From the NCBI GenBank assembly GCA_900696535.1, contig CAADGM010000144.1:1-35492 (forward strand): DNA of 35,492 nucleotides, written 5' to 3'. A program made the position numbers and the translations under genes. How positions within the stretch are numbered: the first letter of the stretch is position 1; each line of letters begins with the position of its first letter. The notes under the pieces are model-generated. The model saw nothing but the letters and a program-made list of their open reading frames with translations. It was not told where the DNA came from and searched no databases. This stretch comes from an uncultured Planctomycetota bacterium (GTDB taxonomy: Bacteria > Planctomycetota > Phycisphaerae > UBA1845 > Fen-1342). This document shows, piece after piece, positions 6,867-14,702 of the stretch.

Positions 6867-8474
6867 TCAGGCCGTCCCCGCCGGGACATACCCCGCCACG
6901 ATCGAGATCAGCGTCTCGGCATCGAACGGCTTGAGCACACAGTCCACGCAGCCTGACCGGATCAGGCGCGCGCTCTCCGCGGCGGTGTCTCGGCTTGTCA
7001 GTGCGAGAATCGGACTCTGAATGCCGGCTTCGCGCATCCGCGCCGCTGCCTGCGCGCCGTCCATTACGGGCATGTCCACATCGAGCAGCACCAGGTGGAA
7101 CGGCTCTCCCGAGGCCGCGGCCCGCTCAGCCAAGACTACCGCTTCGCCGCCGTGACGGGCCGTTGCGACGATCGCCCCGGCCTGGCGGAGTCGCGTTGCC
7201 GCGACGTCGCGGTAGTCGGCGGAGTCGTCGGCAACGAGAATCCGCGCCCCGCGCAGAACCGTGGGAGCCTGGTTCGTCTCGCGCGCCGCAAGCGATGAGG
7301 CGACCCTGCCGGTTACTGGCAGGGACACCACAAACGTCGTTCCAGCGTCTTTCGAGGACTCCACGTGAATGTCGCCGCCCAGGTACTCCCGTGCCAGCAG
7401 CCTGGCCGTGTAGAGCCCCATCCCACGCCCCGCCTGCCCCCGTGTCGAGAACGAGCGCTTGAAAAGCTGTAGCCGCACGCCGCGCGGGATGGGACTCTGA
7501 TTGTGTACCGAGAAGCTGACGCTCCCGTCCGGTTCCGCCTCGGCCGCAAGCGTGACGGCTTCGCCGGGGTGCGCGGCTTCGAGCGCGTTACGCACGAGAT
7601 GTCCAAGCACCTGGTCGAGGAGCGCGGCGTCGGAGACGAAGTGTGCGTCCGGGGCGGGGGCGCGGATGCGGAGGACGCGCTCAGCCGCCTCGAAAGTCGG
7701 CGCGAAGCGTTCCCCCGCGCTGGCAAGCACAGTCTGTGCCGAAAGCAGGCGCAGCGTGAGCCGCAGCTCGCCGTCCTCGGCCGCGGCCACGTTTCGATAA
7801 GCGGCGATTTCGCTGACGAGGTCGCCCGCGAGGGAGTGAATGCGGTCGGCGAGCCGTGGGTCAGCGCCGCCGTCCTCCTGCGTAAGCAACTGAGCCAGCC
7901 CGTGGATCCCTCCTGCCATCTCGAGCGCGTCACCGAGCAGGATACGCTCGAGCACATCCCGGCGCTGCGCGGCGCTCACGTCGCGCAGCACGACGAGCGT
8001 GAACTGCTCGCCGGCCACATCGAGCGGCGTGGCGTGCACGGCCGCGTCCAGCGCCGCACGGCCCTCGTGCGTGCTCAGCCGTGCCGGGCGCTGCGCCGGG
8101 GCCTTCGAACGGCCTGCCCCAAGGCAGGCGCAGACGACCCCGCAGGCCCCGCACGACTCGGACGTTCCGCAGCCGCCCGGCATTTCGGTCGCATGCGGGC
8201 AGCTCAGCACTTCACCCAGCCGTCGGCCCAGCACGTCGCGACGGTCGGCTCCCACCGCGCTGAGCAGGGCCTCGTTGCAGGCCACGATCTGGCGCTGCTC
8301 GTTGAGGACCACGGCGGACTCGGGATAACCGTCCAACAGCCGTTGCACGAGCGGCTGGCCGGCGATCCGCGAGGAGGCCGCCTCGATCGACGCCTGGTCC
8401 GCTCGCGCCGCCGGCGCGTGCAGCGTCGGTGTCGGTGGCGTGCCAACCGACAGTGGCAAGCGCGGTGCCTGCAT
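6867..8474 (-). CDS. Hybrid sensor kinase-like protein with receiver domain; phospho-acceptor His missing
   Basis: This encodes 535 residues from ATG 8474 (AGGA about 8 bases upstream). The order is: a PAS-like domain (residues about 40-90), a cysteine-rich stretch of the type CGTSESCGACG, a dimerisation helix, a HATPase domain (N-box HLVRNALEA; RSFSTRGQAGRGMGLYTARLLA) and a C-terminal receiver. The receiver is intact: ADDSADYRD acidic pair, Asp465 in LLDVDMPVMDG, ALTS and VLKPFD. The dimerisation helix reads ERILLGDALEMAGG. In related kinases I know this motif as E-R-x-F-F-H-D-x-L-N-T-A-G-G, so Gly181 occupies the phospho-acceptor His. Autophosphorylation at the usual site is therefore unlikely. 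No transmembrane segment is visible, so it is probably cytosolic. It is divergent from the lipoprotein-RsbW-STAS-MlaE genes. Confidence 0.82.
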   Translation of the reverse strand: MQAPRLPLSVGTPPTPTLHAPAARADQASIEAASSRIAGQPLVQRLLDGYPESAVVLNEQRQIVACNEALLSAVGADRRDVLGRRLGEVLSCPHATEMPGGCGTSESCGACGVVCACLGAGRSKAPAQRPARLSTHEGRAALDAAVHATPLDVAGEQFTLVVLRDVSAAQRRDVLERILLGDALEMAGGIHGLAQLLTQEDGGADPRLADRIHSLAGDLVSEIAAYRNVAAAEDGELRLTLRLLSAQTVLASAGERFAPTFEAAERVLRIRAPAPDAHFVSDAALLDQVLGHLVRNALEAAHPGEAVTLAAEAEPDGSVSFSVHNQSPIPRGVRLQLFKRSFSTRGQAGRGMGLYTARLLAREYLGGDIHVESSKDAGTTFVVSLPVTGRVASSLAARETNQAPTVLRGARILVADDSADYRDVAATRLRQAGAIVATARHGGEAVVLAERAAASGEPFHLVLLDVDMPVMDGAQAAARMREAGIQSPILALTSRDTAAESARLIRSGCVDCVLKPFDAETLISIVAGYVPAGTA

Positions 8475-8657
8475 GAGTCCTATTCCCACGCAGCAGGGGA
8501 GAACCGCGCGCGGCGCTCCGCGGCGGCGTGCTGCCACGTTGTGCATCGGACGACCAGGTTCGGTTCTGAAGCTGGCGGACCGCGGTCTCGCATCCGTCCC
8601 GGTGGTGTACCCGGCTGTGCCTGCTCGGGGCTGCACGCGCGTCCGAACTCCGGAGGC

Positions 8658-8663
8658 TATAAT
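8658..8663 (+). promoter_or_regulatory. Consensus -10 TATAAT, 6 bases before the start codon
   Basis: TATAAT (8658-8663) is followed by CCGCCC and ATG 8670. A GGAGG lies just upstream of the hexamer (8652-8656), 13 bases from the ATG, too far for a usual Shine-Dalgarno. No clear -35 is seen. Confidence 0.5.
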
Positions 8664-8669
8664 CCGCCC

Positions 8670-9098
8670 ATGCTGCGCCATGCCGCTGCCGGTCCGGTGC
8701 TGTTCAGCGTGGCTTGCCTTGCCCTGGTGCTGGCGGCCGGCGGGTGCAGCGCCTCCCAGGCCCGGTTGCGGGCGATGGAATCGCCGGACCCGGCGCAACG
8801 TGCGCGCGCCGCAGTCGCCGCCGGGCAGGCGCGCGACACGTCCGCGGCCCATCACCTGGTCGGGTTGCTCGAGGACCCCGACGCCGGAGTGCGATTCTGT
8901 GCAATCGGGGCCCTGAAACGCATCTATGGCGACGACCTCGGTTATCGCTATTTCGATCCGCGCGCGGCGCGCGAGGCGGCGGCCGAGCGATGGCGTCAGG
9001 CGCGTCGGCAGGGCAGTGTGCACGCCGTTGCGGAGCGCGATGAAGCGTCGGTTCATCCTCGCGGCGTATCGGGCGAGTCCCTGGGGGCCTCGCCATGA
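8670..9098 (+). CDS. Small lipoprotein with a HEAT-like repeat
   Basis: This encodes 142 residues. The N-terminus MLRHAAAGPVLFSVACLALV then LAAGGC is a lipoprotein signal, with lipidation expected at Cys26. The mature part has MESPDPAQRARAAVAAGQ and LLEDPDAGVRFCAIGALKRIYG, the D-x-x-x-R-x-x-A-x-x-A-L pattern of HEAT/PBS repeats. This suggests a protein-binding role at a membrane. The frame is open far upstream, but that part is antisense to the sensor kinase. Its stop overlaps the RsbW start (ATGA, 9095-9098), so it belongs to the same transcript. Partner unknown; its place at the head of a partner-switching operon makes an envelope sensor a reasonable guess only. Confidence 0.72.
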   Translation: MLRHAAAGPVLFSVACLALVLAAGGCSASQARLRAMESPDPAQRARAAVAAGQARDTSAAHHLVGLLEDPDAGVRFCAIGALKRIYGDDLGYRYFDPRAAREAAAERWRQARRQGSVHAVAERDEASVHPRGVSGESLGASP

Positions 9099-9550
9099 GC
9101 CCCGGCGCTGAACTGCACCTGCGGATCAGCAGCGACCCGGCCGACCTGCCGCCCTTGCGGGCGCAGGTGCGGGACTGGCTCCAGGCTCACCGGTGGAGTG
9201 ACGTCCAGGCCGGCGAGCTCGTGCTGGCGCTGGACGAGGCGGTGAGCAACGTCATCCGGCACGGCTACGGGAACCAGGGCGGGATGCCGATCGAGGTGTG
9301 CCTGCTACCGGCGGTCGATGCGGATGGCGAGGAGGGGCTGGAGGTGCAGATTCGCGACTTCGGTCAACAGGTTGATCCGGCCCAGATCCGCGGGCGCGAC
9401 CTGGACGACATCCGTCCGGGCGGGCTGGGCGTTCACATCATCCGCGCCATGATGAACTCGCTCGAGTACCGGCCGGCGCCCGGTGGCGGGATGCTGGCAA
9501 TCATGCGAAAATCCCGCGGACACACGGTCGCCGCCGGCCGATGCACGTGA
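9095..9550 (+). CDS. RsbW-type anti-sigma/serine kinase ATPase (HATPase_c_2)
   Basis: This encodes 151 residues. The N-box is LVLALDEAVSNVIRHGYG, followed by the G1 region VQIRDFGQQVDP and G2 region RPGGLGVHIIRAMMNSLEYRP, all typical of RsbW/SpoIIAB-like GHKL ATPases. Such proteins bind sigma factors or other partners and phosphorylate a STAS antagonist on serine. The next gene is exactly such a STAS protein, overlapping by 10 bases, so the two are a likely kinase-antagonist pair. No sigma factor is next to them. The start ATG overlaps the upstream lipoprotein stop, pointing to translational coupling. Confidence 0.88.
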   Translation: MSPGAELHLRISSDPADLPPLRAQVRDWLQAHRWSDVQAGELVLALDEAVSNVIRHGYGNQGGMPIEVCLLPAVDADGEEGLEVQIRDFGQQVDPAQIRGRDLDDIRPGGLGVHIIRAMMNSLEYRPAPGGGMLAIMRKSRGHTVAAGRCT

Positions 9551-9909
9551 GCGCGAGCATGTCCCAGTCGTCCAGTGGAATCCAGGTGAACCTGACCACG
9601 ACCGACGGAACCGCGGTCGTCGTGGTGGCGGGCGAGATCGACATGCACACCAGCCCGCGCCTGCGCACGCTGCTGCTCGAGCACGCCGGCAAGCTCACCG
9701 GGCCGCTCCTCGTCGACCTGTCGGCGGTCGGCCACATGGACTCGTCTGGGGTGGGGACGCTGGTATTCATCAAGCGCGAGATCGAGCGCTCCGGGCGGCG
9801 CATGGTACTGATCGGCTTGCAGCCGCGGGTCCGTGGCGTCTTCGAGATCACGAATCTCGACCGGTTCTTCACGATCGCGAGAAACGTGGCCGAGGCTGTG
9901 GGCGCATGA
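9541..9909 (+). CDS. STAS-domain anti-sigma factor antagonist (RsbV/MlaB-like)
   Basis: This encodes 122 residues. The core VVVVAGEIDMHTSPRLRTLLLEH ... LLVDLSAVGHMDSSGVGTLV is the STAS fold with the DSSG motif at residues 67-70; one of the two serines is the expected phosphorylation site for the neighbouring RsbW-type kinase. The C-terminal part RMVLIGLQPRVRGVFEITNLDRFF is also canonical. Its stop overlaps the MlaE-type permease start (ATGA, 9906-9909). In Mla transporters a STAS protein (MlaB) binds the ATPase MlaF, so this gene could act in partner switching, in Mla, or in both. A second in-frame ATG at 9559 is an alternative start. Confidence 0.9.
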   Translation: MHVSASMSQSSSGIQVNLTTTDGTAVVVVAGEIDMHTSPRLRTLLLEHAGKLTGPLLVDLSAVGHMDSSGVGTLVFIKREIERSGRRMVLIGLQPRVRGVFEITNLDRFFTIARNVAEAVGA

Positions 9910-10787
9910 GCGAGCTGCCGCGACCGCTGGGCGGGGGTGGGGGCGCGGGGCTGGGTGCGTGGCTGCGGGCGCCGATCGAGGCCCTTGGGGCTCGCGTCGC
10001 GGCGGGCGGCGCCCGGCTGCGGGATGCGGTGATCTACGTCGGCGGCCTGGTGCTGCTGTACTTCAAGGCGGTCAAGCGACTGGGGCTCGCGCCGCTCGGC
10101 GGTCAGCATCGCATCCGGGCGTCCTCCCTGGTGAGCCAGTGCGTCCGCGTGGGGGTCCGGAGCATTCCAATCGTCATCGTCGTGCAGACCTTCGTGGGCG
10201 TGATCCTCGCGCTGGCCCTGGCCCGGCCGCTGGACGAGTACGGTGCCCGCGAGCGCATCGCCGACGTGGTGGCCATGGCGATGCTGCGCGAGATGGGCGC
10301 CCTGTTCAGCGCCGTGATCCTGAGCGGATTCGCGGGCGCGTCGATCGCCGCCGAGCTTGGCACAATGGTTGAAGGCGAGGAGATCAAGGCCATGCGGGCT
10401 CACGCGCTGGATCCGATCCGGTTCCTGGTGGTTCCACGGATAGTGGCCACCGCGGTGATGATGCTGGGGCTGACCGTCCTGGCCAATATCGTCGGCGTCA
10501 TGGGCGGTTACGCCACCAGCGTGGTTTTCCTCGGAATCAGCTCGAGTACCTACATCGACCTCACCCGCGCCGCCGTCACGCTCACCGACTTCTACACCGG
10601 CCTGATCAAGGCGGTTGTCTTCGGCACGCTCATCGCCGGCCTGGCCTGCTACGAGGGGCTCAATGTTCGCGGCGGGGCGGAGGGCGTCGGCCGCGCGACG
10701 ACGACGACCGTCGTCAAGTGCATCGTGGCGCTGATCGCGACCGACTGCGTGTTCGCCATCATCTTCTTCAAGCTCAGGATCTGGTGA
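9906..10787 (+). CDS. MlaE-family ABC transporter permease
   Basis: This encodes 293 residues. A glycine-rich leader (residues 6-20) precedes the MlaE core: IVIVVQTFVGVILALALA, then AVILSGFAGASIAAELGTMVEGEEIKAMRAHALDP (the conserved E-L-G-x-M-x-x-x-E-E-I-x-A loop), RIVATAVMMLGLTVLANIVGVMGG and the C-terminal helices ending FAIIFFKLRIW. About five to six transmembrane segments are seen. The family is the inner-membrane channel of phospholipid transport to or from the outer membrane. The ATPase (MlaF) and the substrate-binding MCE protein (MlaD) are not in the window. ATG 9906 lies inside the STAS stop. Confidence 0.9.
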   Translation: MSELPRPLGGGGGAGLGAWLRAPIEALGARVAAGGARLRDAVIYVGGLVLLYFKAVKRLGLAPLGGQHRIRASSLVSQCVRVGVRSIPIVIVVQTFVGVILALALARPLDEYGARERIADVVAMAMLREMGALFSAVILSGFAGASIAAELGTMVEGEEIKAMRAHALDPIRFLVVPRIVATAVMMLGLTVLANIVGVMGGYATSVVFLGISSSTYIDLTRAAVTLTDFYTGLIKAVVFGTLIAGLACYEGLNVRGGAEGVGRATTTTVVKCIVALIATDCVFAIIFFKLRIW

Positions 10788-10788
10788 C

Positions 10789-11742
10789 GTGGCCCTCGTA
10801 CTGGGGATCGACGAGGCCGGCTACGGGCCGGTGCTGGGCCCGCTGGTTTGCGGCGCGACGCTCTGGCGGGCCTCGGATGCGCAGGTCGACGCCGACTGGT
10901 GGGACGTCCTCGCGGACGCCGTCGCACGGGCTCACCGTGGCGGCGATGCCCGCCTCGCGGTGGGTGACTCCAAGGAAGTCTTTGATCGCAAGCGCGGCCT
11001 GCACTCGCTCGAGCGCACGGTACTGGCATTTGCCACCGCGTGCGGCCTGGCTCGGCCGGTGCTTTCCGAGTGGCTAACCGCGCTCGGAGCCGGCCGGCTC
11101 GGTGACGCCTGCCCCTGGTACCGCGACATTGCGTTGCCGCTGCCGCGTGACCCGGCCCGCTCCGCCGCCTCCGGCGCCGCGGCGCGCCTGAAGGCGTCGA
11201 TGGACGGCCACGGGGTCGGACTCGTCGCCATGCGGGCGGCCGTCGTCACAGAAGATGCGTTCAACGCGCGCGTCGCCCGCACGCGAAACAAGGGGGCCGT
11301 CATACTGGAGGCCGTGCTGCGGCACATCGCCTGGGCACTCGAGCGTGCCGGCGGTGAGCCGCTCTGCGTTCGCGTCGATCGCCTCGGCGGTCGGACGAAC
11401 TACCGCGACGTGCTGATGAGCGCGTGGCCCGAGCGGCCTCTTCAAGTCCTCGCTGCGGACGACGATCGGAGCGCGTATCGCCTGGGCGGCCGGCCGGAGT
11501 GCGAGCTGATCTTCGCGGCCGGCGCCGAGGAGCGTTACCTCGCCGTCGCGCTCGCCAGCATGCTCGCCAAGTACGTGCGCGAGTTGCTCATGGAGTGCTT
11601 CAACGCCTACTGGCTTGACCGGGCCCCGGGGCTGCGACCCACAGCGGGGTACTACACCGATGCGCAGCGCTTCCTCGCGGACATTCGTCCACTGCTCGGG
11701 CAGGGGCCGCCCGCTGCGGACGTGTTCGTGCGGGCACGCTGA
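10789..11742 (+). CDS. RNase HII-like protein, divergent and long
   Basis: This encodes 317 residues from GTG 10789, one base after the MlaE stop. VLGIDEAGYGPVLGPLV carries the D8-E9 catalytic pair and the GYG substrate clamp of RNase HII. Further acidic site candidates are Asp197 in VRVDRLGG and the segment ALASMLAKYVRE (from residue about 254), which resembles the AS-(I/V)-x-AK-x-x-RD end of the active site with Glu in place of Asp. Family members usually have about 200-230 residues; the extra length is mainly between residues 50 and 150. RNase HII removes ribonucleotides from DNA. Given the length and the changed residue, activity is likely but not certain. Confidence 0.75.
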   Translation: MALVLGIDEAGYGPVLGPLVCGATLWRASDAQVDADWWDVLADAVARAHRGGDARLAVGDSKEVFDRKRGLHSLERTVLAFATACGLARPVLSEWLTALGAGRLGDACPWYRDIALPLPRDPARSAASGAAARLKASMDGHGVGLVAMRAAVVTEDAFNARVARTRNKGAVILEAVLRHIAWALERAGGEPLCVRVDRLGGRTNYRDVLMSAWPERPLQVLAADDDRSAYRLGGRPECELIFAAGAEERYLAVALASMLAKYVRELLMECFNAYWLDRAPGLRPTAGYYTDAQRFLADIRPLLGQGPPAADVFVRAR

Positions 11743-11769
11743 GTCGCCCGTGCGCGGCTCGCGTGCTTC

Positions 11770-12516
11770 TCATGTGCTGCTCGGCGGCTCGTCCAGTTCG
11801 CCCGGGGGCAGTCCGTCGGCTACCGCCTCCAACGCCGTCGCGTCGAGCACGCGCAGTCGCTGGCCGTCGAGGAGCTCGATCAGCTCGGCATCGGCCAGTC
11901 GTCGCAGCGTGCGCGAGAGCGTCTCGCCGGTCAGGTTCAGGTGGCTGGCCAGGTCCTTCTTGAGCATGGGGAGGGTGAACTCGCGACCGTCGGCCGGGGC
12001 CGCATCGAGGAGCCGCCGGGCGACCCGCCCGGTCGCGTCGCGTAGCACGAGGTCTTCGAGCAGGCCGACCAGGCGCCGCACCCACAGCCCCATCGCCCGC
12101 AGAAGCTGGAGGCAGAGTTCGTGGTGCTCCTCCAGCAGCCGCGTGAACGCGTGCGCCGGCAGCAGCACGCAGGCGGTTTCCTCAACGGCCTCGGCGTGAG
12201 CCGGGCAGGGGAACTTGCCGAGCACGGCGACCTCCGCGAAGGTCTGGCCGGGGTCGGCAAAGTGCAGGACGTGGTCCTTGCCGCTGGGCGCGGTCTTGTA
12301 AACGCGCACGAGCCCGCTAGCCACGATGTAGAGCCCGGGGCACTCATCGCCTTCGCGAAACAGCACCTCGCCCGGCAGGTAACGGCGAAACCGTGCGATG
12401 CGGGCGAGCGTCGTCACCCACCGATCGGACAAGCCCTTGAGCAGGCCACACTTACGGATGATGGCCGCCGCGGCCGCGGCCTCGCCGAACAGTTCGTCCG
12501 AAACTTTTTCAGCCAT
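11770..12516 (-). CDS. Crp/Fnr-family (Dnr-type) transcriptional regulator
   Basis: This encodes 248 residues. An N-terminal cyclic-nucleotide-binding fold (GLLKGLSDRWVTTLARIARFRRYLPGEVLFREGDECPGLYIVASGLVRVY) is followed by a dimer helix and a winged HTH (KKDLASHLNLTGETLSRTLRRLADAELI). The recognition helix holds E-T-L-S-R, the E-x-x-S-R signature by which Fnr/Dnr proteins read TTGAT half-sites. The four N-terminal cysteines of an oxygen-sensing Fnr are absent; with the neighbours, an NO-sensing Dnr/NnrR-type role is the best inference. It is divergent from the ferredoxin-DUF438-Hcp genes, with a TTGAT-N4-GTCAA palindrome 2 bases before its start codon. It probably activates those genes and may limit its own expression. 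No clear Shine-Dalgarno. Confidence 0.88.
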   Translation of the reverse strand: MAEKVSDELFGEAAAAAAIIRKCGLLKGLSDRWVTTLARIARFRRYLPGEVLFREGDECPGLYIVASGLVRVYKTAPSGKDHVLHFADPGQTFAEVAVLGKFPCPAHAEAVEETACVLLPAHAFTRLLEEHHELCLQLLRAMGLWVRRLVGLLEDLVLRDATGRVARRLLDAAPADGREFTLPMLKKDLASHLNLTGETLSRTLRRLADAELIELLDGQRLRVLDATALEAVADGLPPGELDEPPSST

Positions 12517-12518
12517 GC

Positions 12519-12532
12519 TTGATCCAGGTCAA
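12519..12532. promoter_or_regulatory. FNR/Dnr operator TTGATCCAGGTCAA
   Basis: This fits the TTGAT-N4-(A/G)TCAA consensus of Fnr/Dnr/NnrR sites. The centre is 12525.5. A class II activator site centred at -41.5 would put transcription of the ferredoxin gene at about 12567, and a weak -10-like GAGACT (12555-12560) stands at the right place. The same site ends 2 bases before the start codon of the regulator on the other strand. Confidence 0.72.
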
Positions 12533-12621
12533 GGATGCCCGGGCCGCATTGTCCGAGACTTCCGCGTGGAAGGCAACGCCGCCCCGAGCGGTCCGGCGCG
12601 AGCAGCCCGCAAGGAGTGACC

Positions 12622-13449
12622 ATGATCCGCGAGATCGTCCACATCGACGAAGCCAAGTGTGACGGGTGCGGCCTGTGCGTGCCGGCGTGTGAGGAGGGCG
12701 CCATCCGGATCGTAGACGGCAAGGCCCGCGTCGTGGCGGACAACCTGTGCGACGGGATGGGCGCTTGCCTGGGGCACTGCCCGCGGGGCGCGATCACGAT
12801 CGAACGCCGCGAGGCGCCCGACTTCGACGAGGCCGCGGTCGCGCGGCACCTGGCGGCGAACGGCACGCGCGGGGCGGCGCTTCACTCCGGGCAGGCACGC
12901 GTCGACGAGGCGCGAGCGCCGATGCCTCTCGGACACGGCGGCTGTCCGGGCAGCCGGATGCAGACGTTCGGCGCGTCGTCGGTGTCACCGGCCCTGAAGG
13001 GGAGCGCGCCGAAGCGCTGTGACGGGCGTAAGCCGACCGCTGCCGACGACGGCGATGCCACGCCCTCGGAGCTTTCGCACTGGCCGATCCAGCTTCGCCT
13101 GTTGCCGCCGACCGCGCCGGTGTTGCAGCACGCGAGCCTGCTGATCGCGGCCGACTGCGTACCGGTGGCGTACGCCGACTTCCAGGGGCGCCTGCTTCGC
13201 GGCCGGGCGGTCCTGATCGGCTGCCCGAAGCTGGACGACCTGCCGGCCTACGTCGAGAAGCTCACGCAGATCATCGCGCTCAACGACCTGCACGAGGTTG
13301 TCGTCGCCCGCATGGAGGTGCCCTGCTGCGGCGGGATCCTGGCGGCGGTGCTCGAAGCCCGACGGCGGGCGGAGTCGAGCGTGCGCGTGCGTGACGTGGT
13401 GATCAGCGTGCGGGGCGAACTGCTGGCGACCCGCGAGGTGGCGGCATGA
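12622..13449 (+). CDS. 4Fe-4S ferredoxin-domain protein of the Hcp locus
   Basis: This encodes 275 residues; AAGGAG lies 7 bases before ATG 12622. The N-terminus has two Fe-S motifs: C13-x2-C16-x2-C19-x3-C23 is complete, and the second is C43-x5-C49-x3-C53-P, lacking one central cysteine. The C-terminal half (from about residue 150) is a different domain with LLIAADCVPVAYADFQ, VLIGCPKLDD and VPCCGGI, where further cysteines could bind a second cluster. Proteins with this layout are found beside Hcp or hydrogenase-like genes and probably deliver electrons; here the likely partner is the Hcp at 15344. The stop overlaps the DUF438 gene (ATGA, 13446-13449). Confidence 0.8.
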   Translation: MIREIVHIDEAKCDGCGLCVPACEEGAIRIVDGKARVVADNLCDGMGACLGHCPRGAITIERREAPDFDEAAVARHLAANGTRGAALHSGQARVDEARAPMPLGHGGCPGSRMQTFGASSVSPALKGSAPKRCDGRKPTAADDGDATPSELSHWPIQLRLLPPTAPVLQHASLLIAADCVPVAYADFQGRLLRGRAVLIGCPKLDDLPAYVEKLTQIIALNDLHEVVVARMEVPCCGGILAAVLEARRRAESSVRVRDVVISVRGELLATREVAA

Positions 13450-14702
13450 GCGAGCTCATCAATAACCGGGCCGCGCGGATCGAGACACTCAAGCGGATCA
13501 TCCAGCAGCTTCATCGCGGCGACGATCCGGAGCGGGTCCGCCACGAGCTCACCGAGATCGTCAAGACCGCCGACGCCGGCGAGATCGCCGCGATGGAGCA
13601 GGAGATCATCGCCTCGGGTGTGCCGGTCGAGGAGATCAAGTCGATGTGCGACCTGCACGCGCGGGTCGTGCAGGACATCCTGTCAAAGCCCAACCTGGAC
13701 GCGCTTCCCGCGGGGCACCCCGCCGAGACGCTCCGCCGCGAGAACGTTGCGATTCGCCGGGTCGTCTCGCAGATGCGCGAGGCGGCCGCCGCGCTGGCCG
13801 CGCAGCCGGCCGACGGGCCCGGTGGTGAGCCGCGGATGCGGCTGCTGCACCTGCTCAGCGAGCTCATGGATGTGGACAAGCACTATCGCCGCAAGGAGGA
13901 CCTGTTCTTCTCGATCCTCGAGCGGCACGGGATCACGGGGCCGTCGAAGGTGATGTGGGCGGTGCACGACGAAGCCCGCAAGCGTCTCAAGGCGCTGGAG
14001 GAAGCCCTGCGCGTGCCTGACGCGACGGCGGGCGAGTACAGCCAGGTGTATGAGCAGGTGGGAGCCGAGGGCCTGCTCATCGTCGATCGCATGGTCGACA
14101 AGGAGGAGCAGATTCTCCTGCCGATGATGCTCCAGACGCTCACCGAGGACGAGTGGGGCGAAATCTGGACGCAGTCGCCGCCGTACGGCTGGTGCCTGGT
14201 GGAGCCGGGCAATGTCTATCGCCCGCCACTGCCCATCCTGCCGGAGCGGACGATCGAGCCGCCGCGCGACCGCGCGATGGTCTTTCCGACGGGCATGCTG
14301 GACTTCGAGCAGCTCCTGGGCCTGTTCCGGACGCTGCCGGTGGACATCACGTTCGTCGACGCGGATGACCGGGTGCGGTTCTTCTCCGAGGGACCGGAAC
14401 GGATCTTCGCGCGCAGCAAGGCGATCATCGGACGCAAAGTTCAGCACTGCCACCCGCCGGGGAGCGTCCACATCGTGGACCAGATCGTGGGTGACTTCCG
14501 CGCCGGGCGGCAGAGCGTGGCCGAGTTCTGGATTCAGCTCCACGGCAAGTTCGTTCACATCCGCTATTTCGCGGTCCGCGACGAGCAGGGCCGCTACCTG
14601 GGCACGCTGGAAGTCACGCAGGACCTGACCAGACTGCGGGCGCTCCAGGGCGAGCGCCGGCTTCTCCAGTACGACACCCCTGTTGCGGAGCGACACGCAT
14701 GA
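13446..14702 (+). CDS. DUF438-hemerythrin-PAS protein
   Basis: This encodes 418 residues. The N-terminal DUF438 domain (residues about 8-80) has EVKxxL-like helices ending VEEIKSMCDLHARVVQD. The middle is hemerythrin-like: LLHLLSELMDVDKHYRRKEDLFFSILERHG, WAVHDEARKRLKAL and DKEEQILLPMM, giving His and Glu ligands for a di-iron site that can bind O2 or NO. The C-terminal part is PAS-like (PVDITFVDADDRVRFFSEGPERIF ... GRKVQHCHPPGS ... EFWIQLHGKFVHIRYFAVRDEQGRYLGTLEVTQDLT). It lies between the ferredoxin and the DUF1858/DUF2249 gene, with ATGA overlaps on both sides, so all three are made together. A nitric-oxide or oxygen sensing or scavenging role is inferred. Confidence 0.85.
   Translation: MSELINNRAARIETLKRIIQQLHRGDDPERVRHELTEIVKTADAGEIAAMEQEIIASGVPVEEIKSMCDLHARVVQDILSKPNLDALPAGHPAETLRRENVAIRRVVSQMREAAAALAAQPADGPGGEPRMRLLHLLSELMDVDKHYRRKEDLFFSILERHGITGPSKVMWAVHDEARKRLKALEEALRVPDATAGEYSQVYEQVGAEGLLIVDRMVDKEEQILLPMMLQTLTEDEWGEIWTQSPPYGWCLVEPGNVYRPPLPILPERTIEPPRDRAMVFPTGMLDFEQLLGLFRTLPVDITFVDADDRVRFFSEGPERIFARSKAIIGRKVQHCHPPGSVHIVDQIVGDFRAGRQSVAEFWIQLHGKFVHIRYFAVRDEQGRYLGTLEVTQDLTRLRALQGERRLLQYDTPVAERHA

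Noticed and set aside
7503-9098. Plus-strand frame of 531 codons covering the sensor kinase region
   Set aside because: Only its last 142 codons (from 8670) have protein character (lipobox, HEAT-like). The rest is antisense to a kinase with clear motifs.
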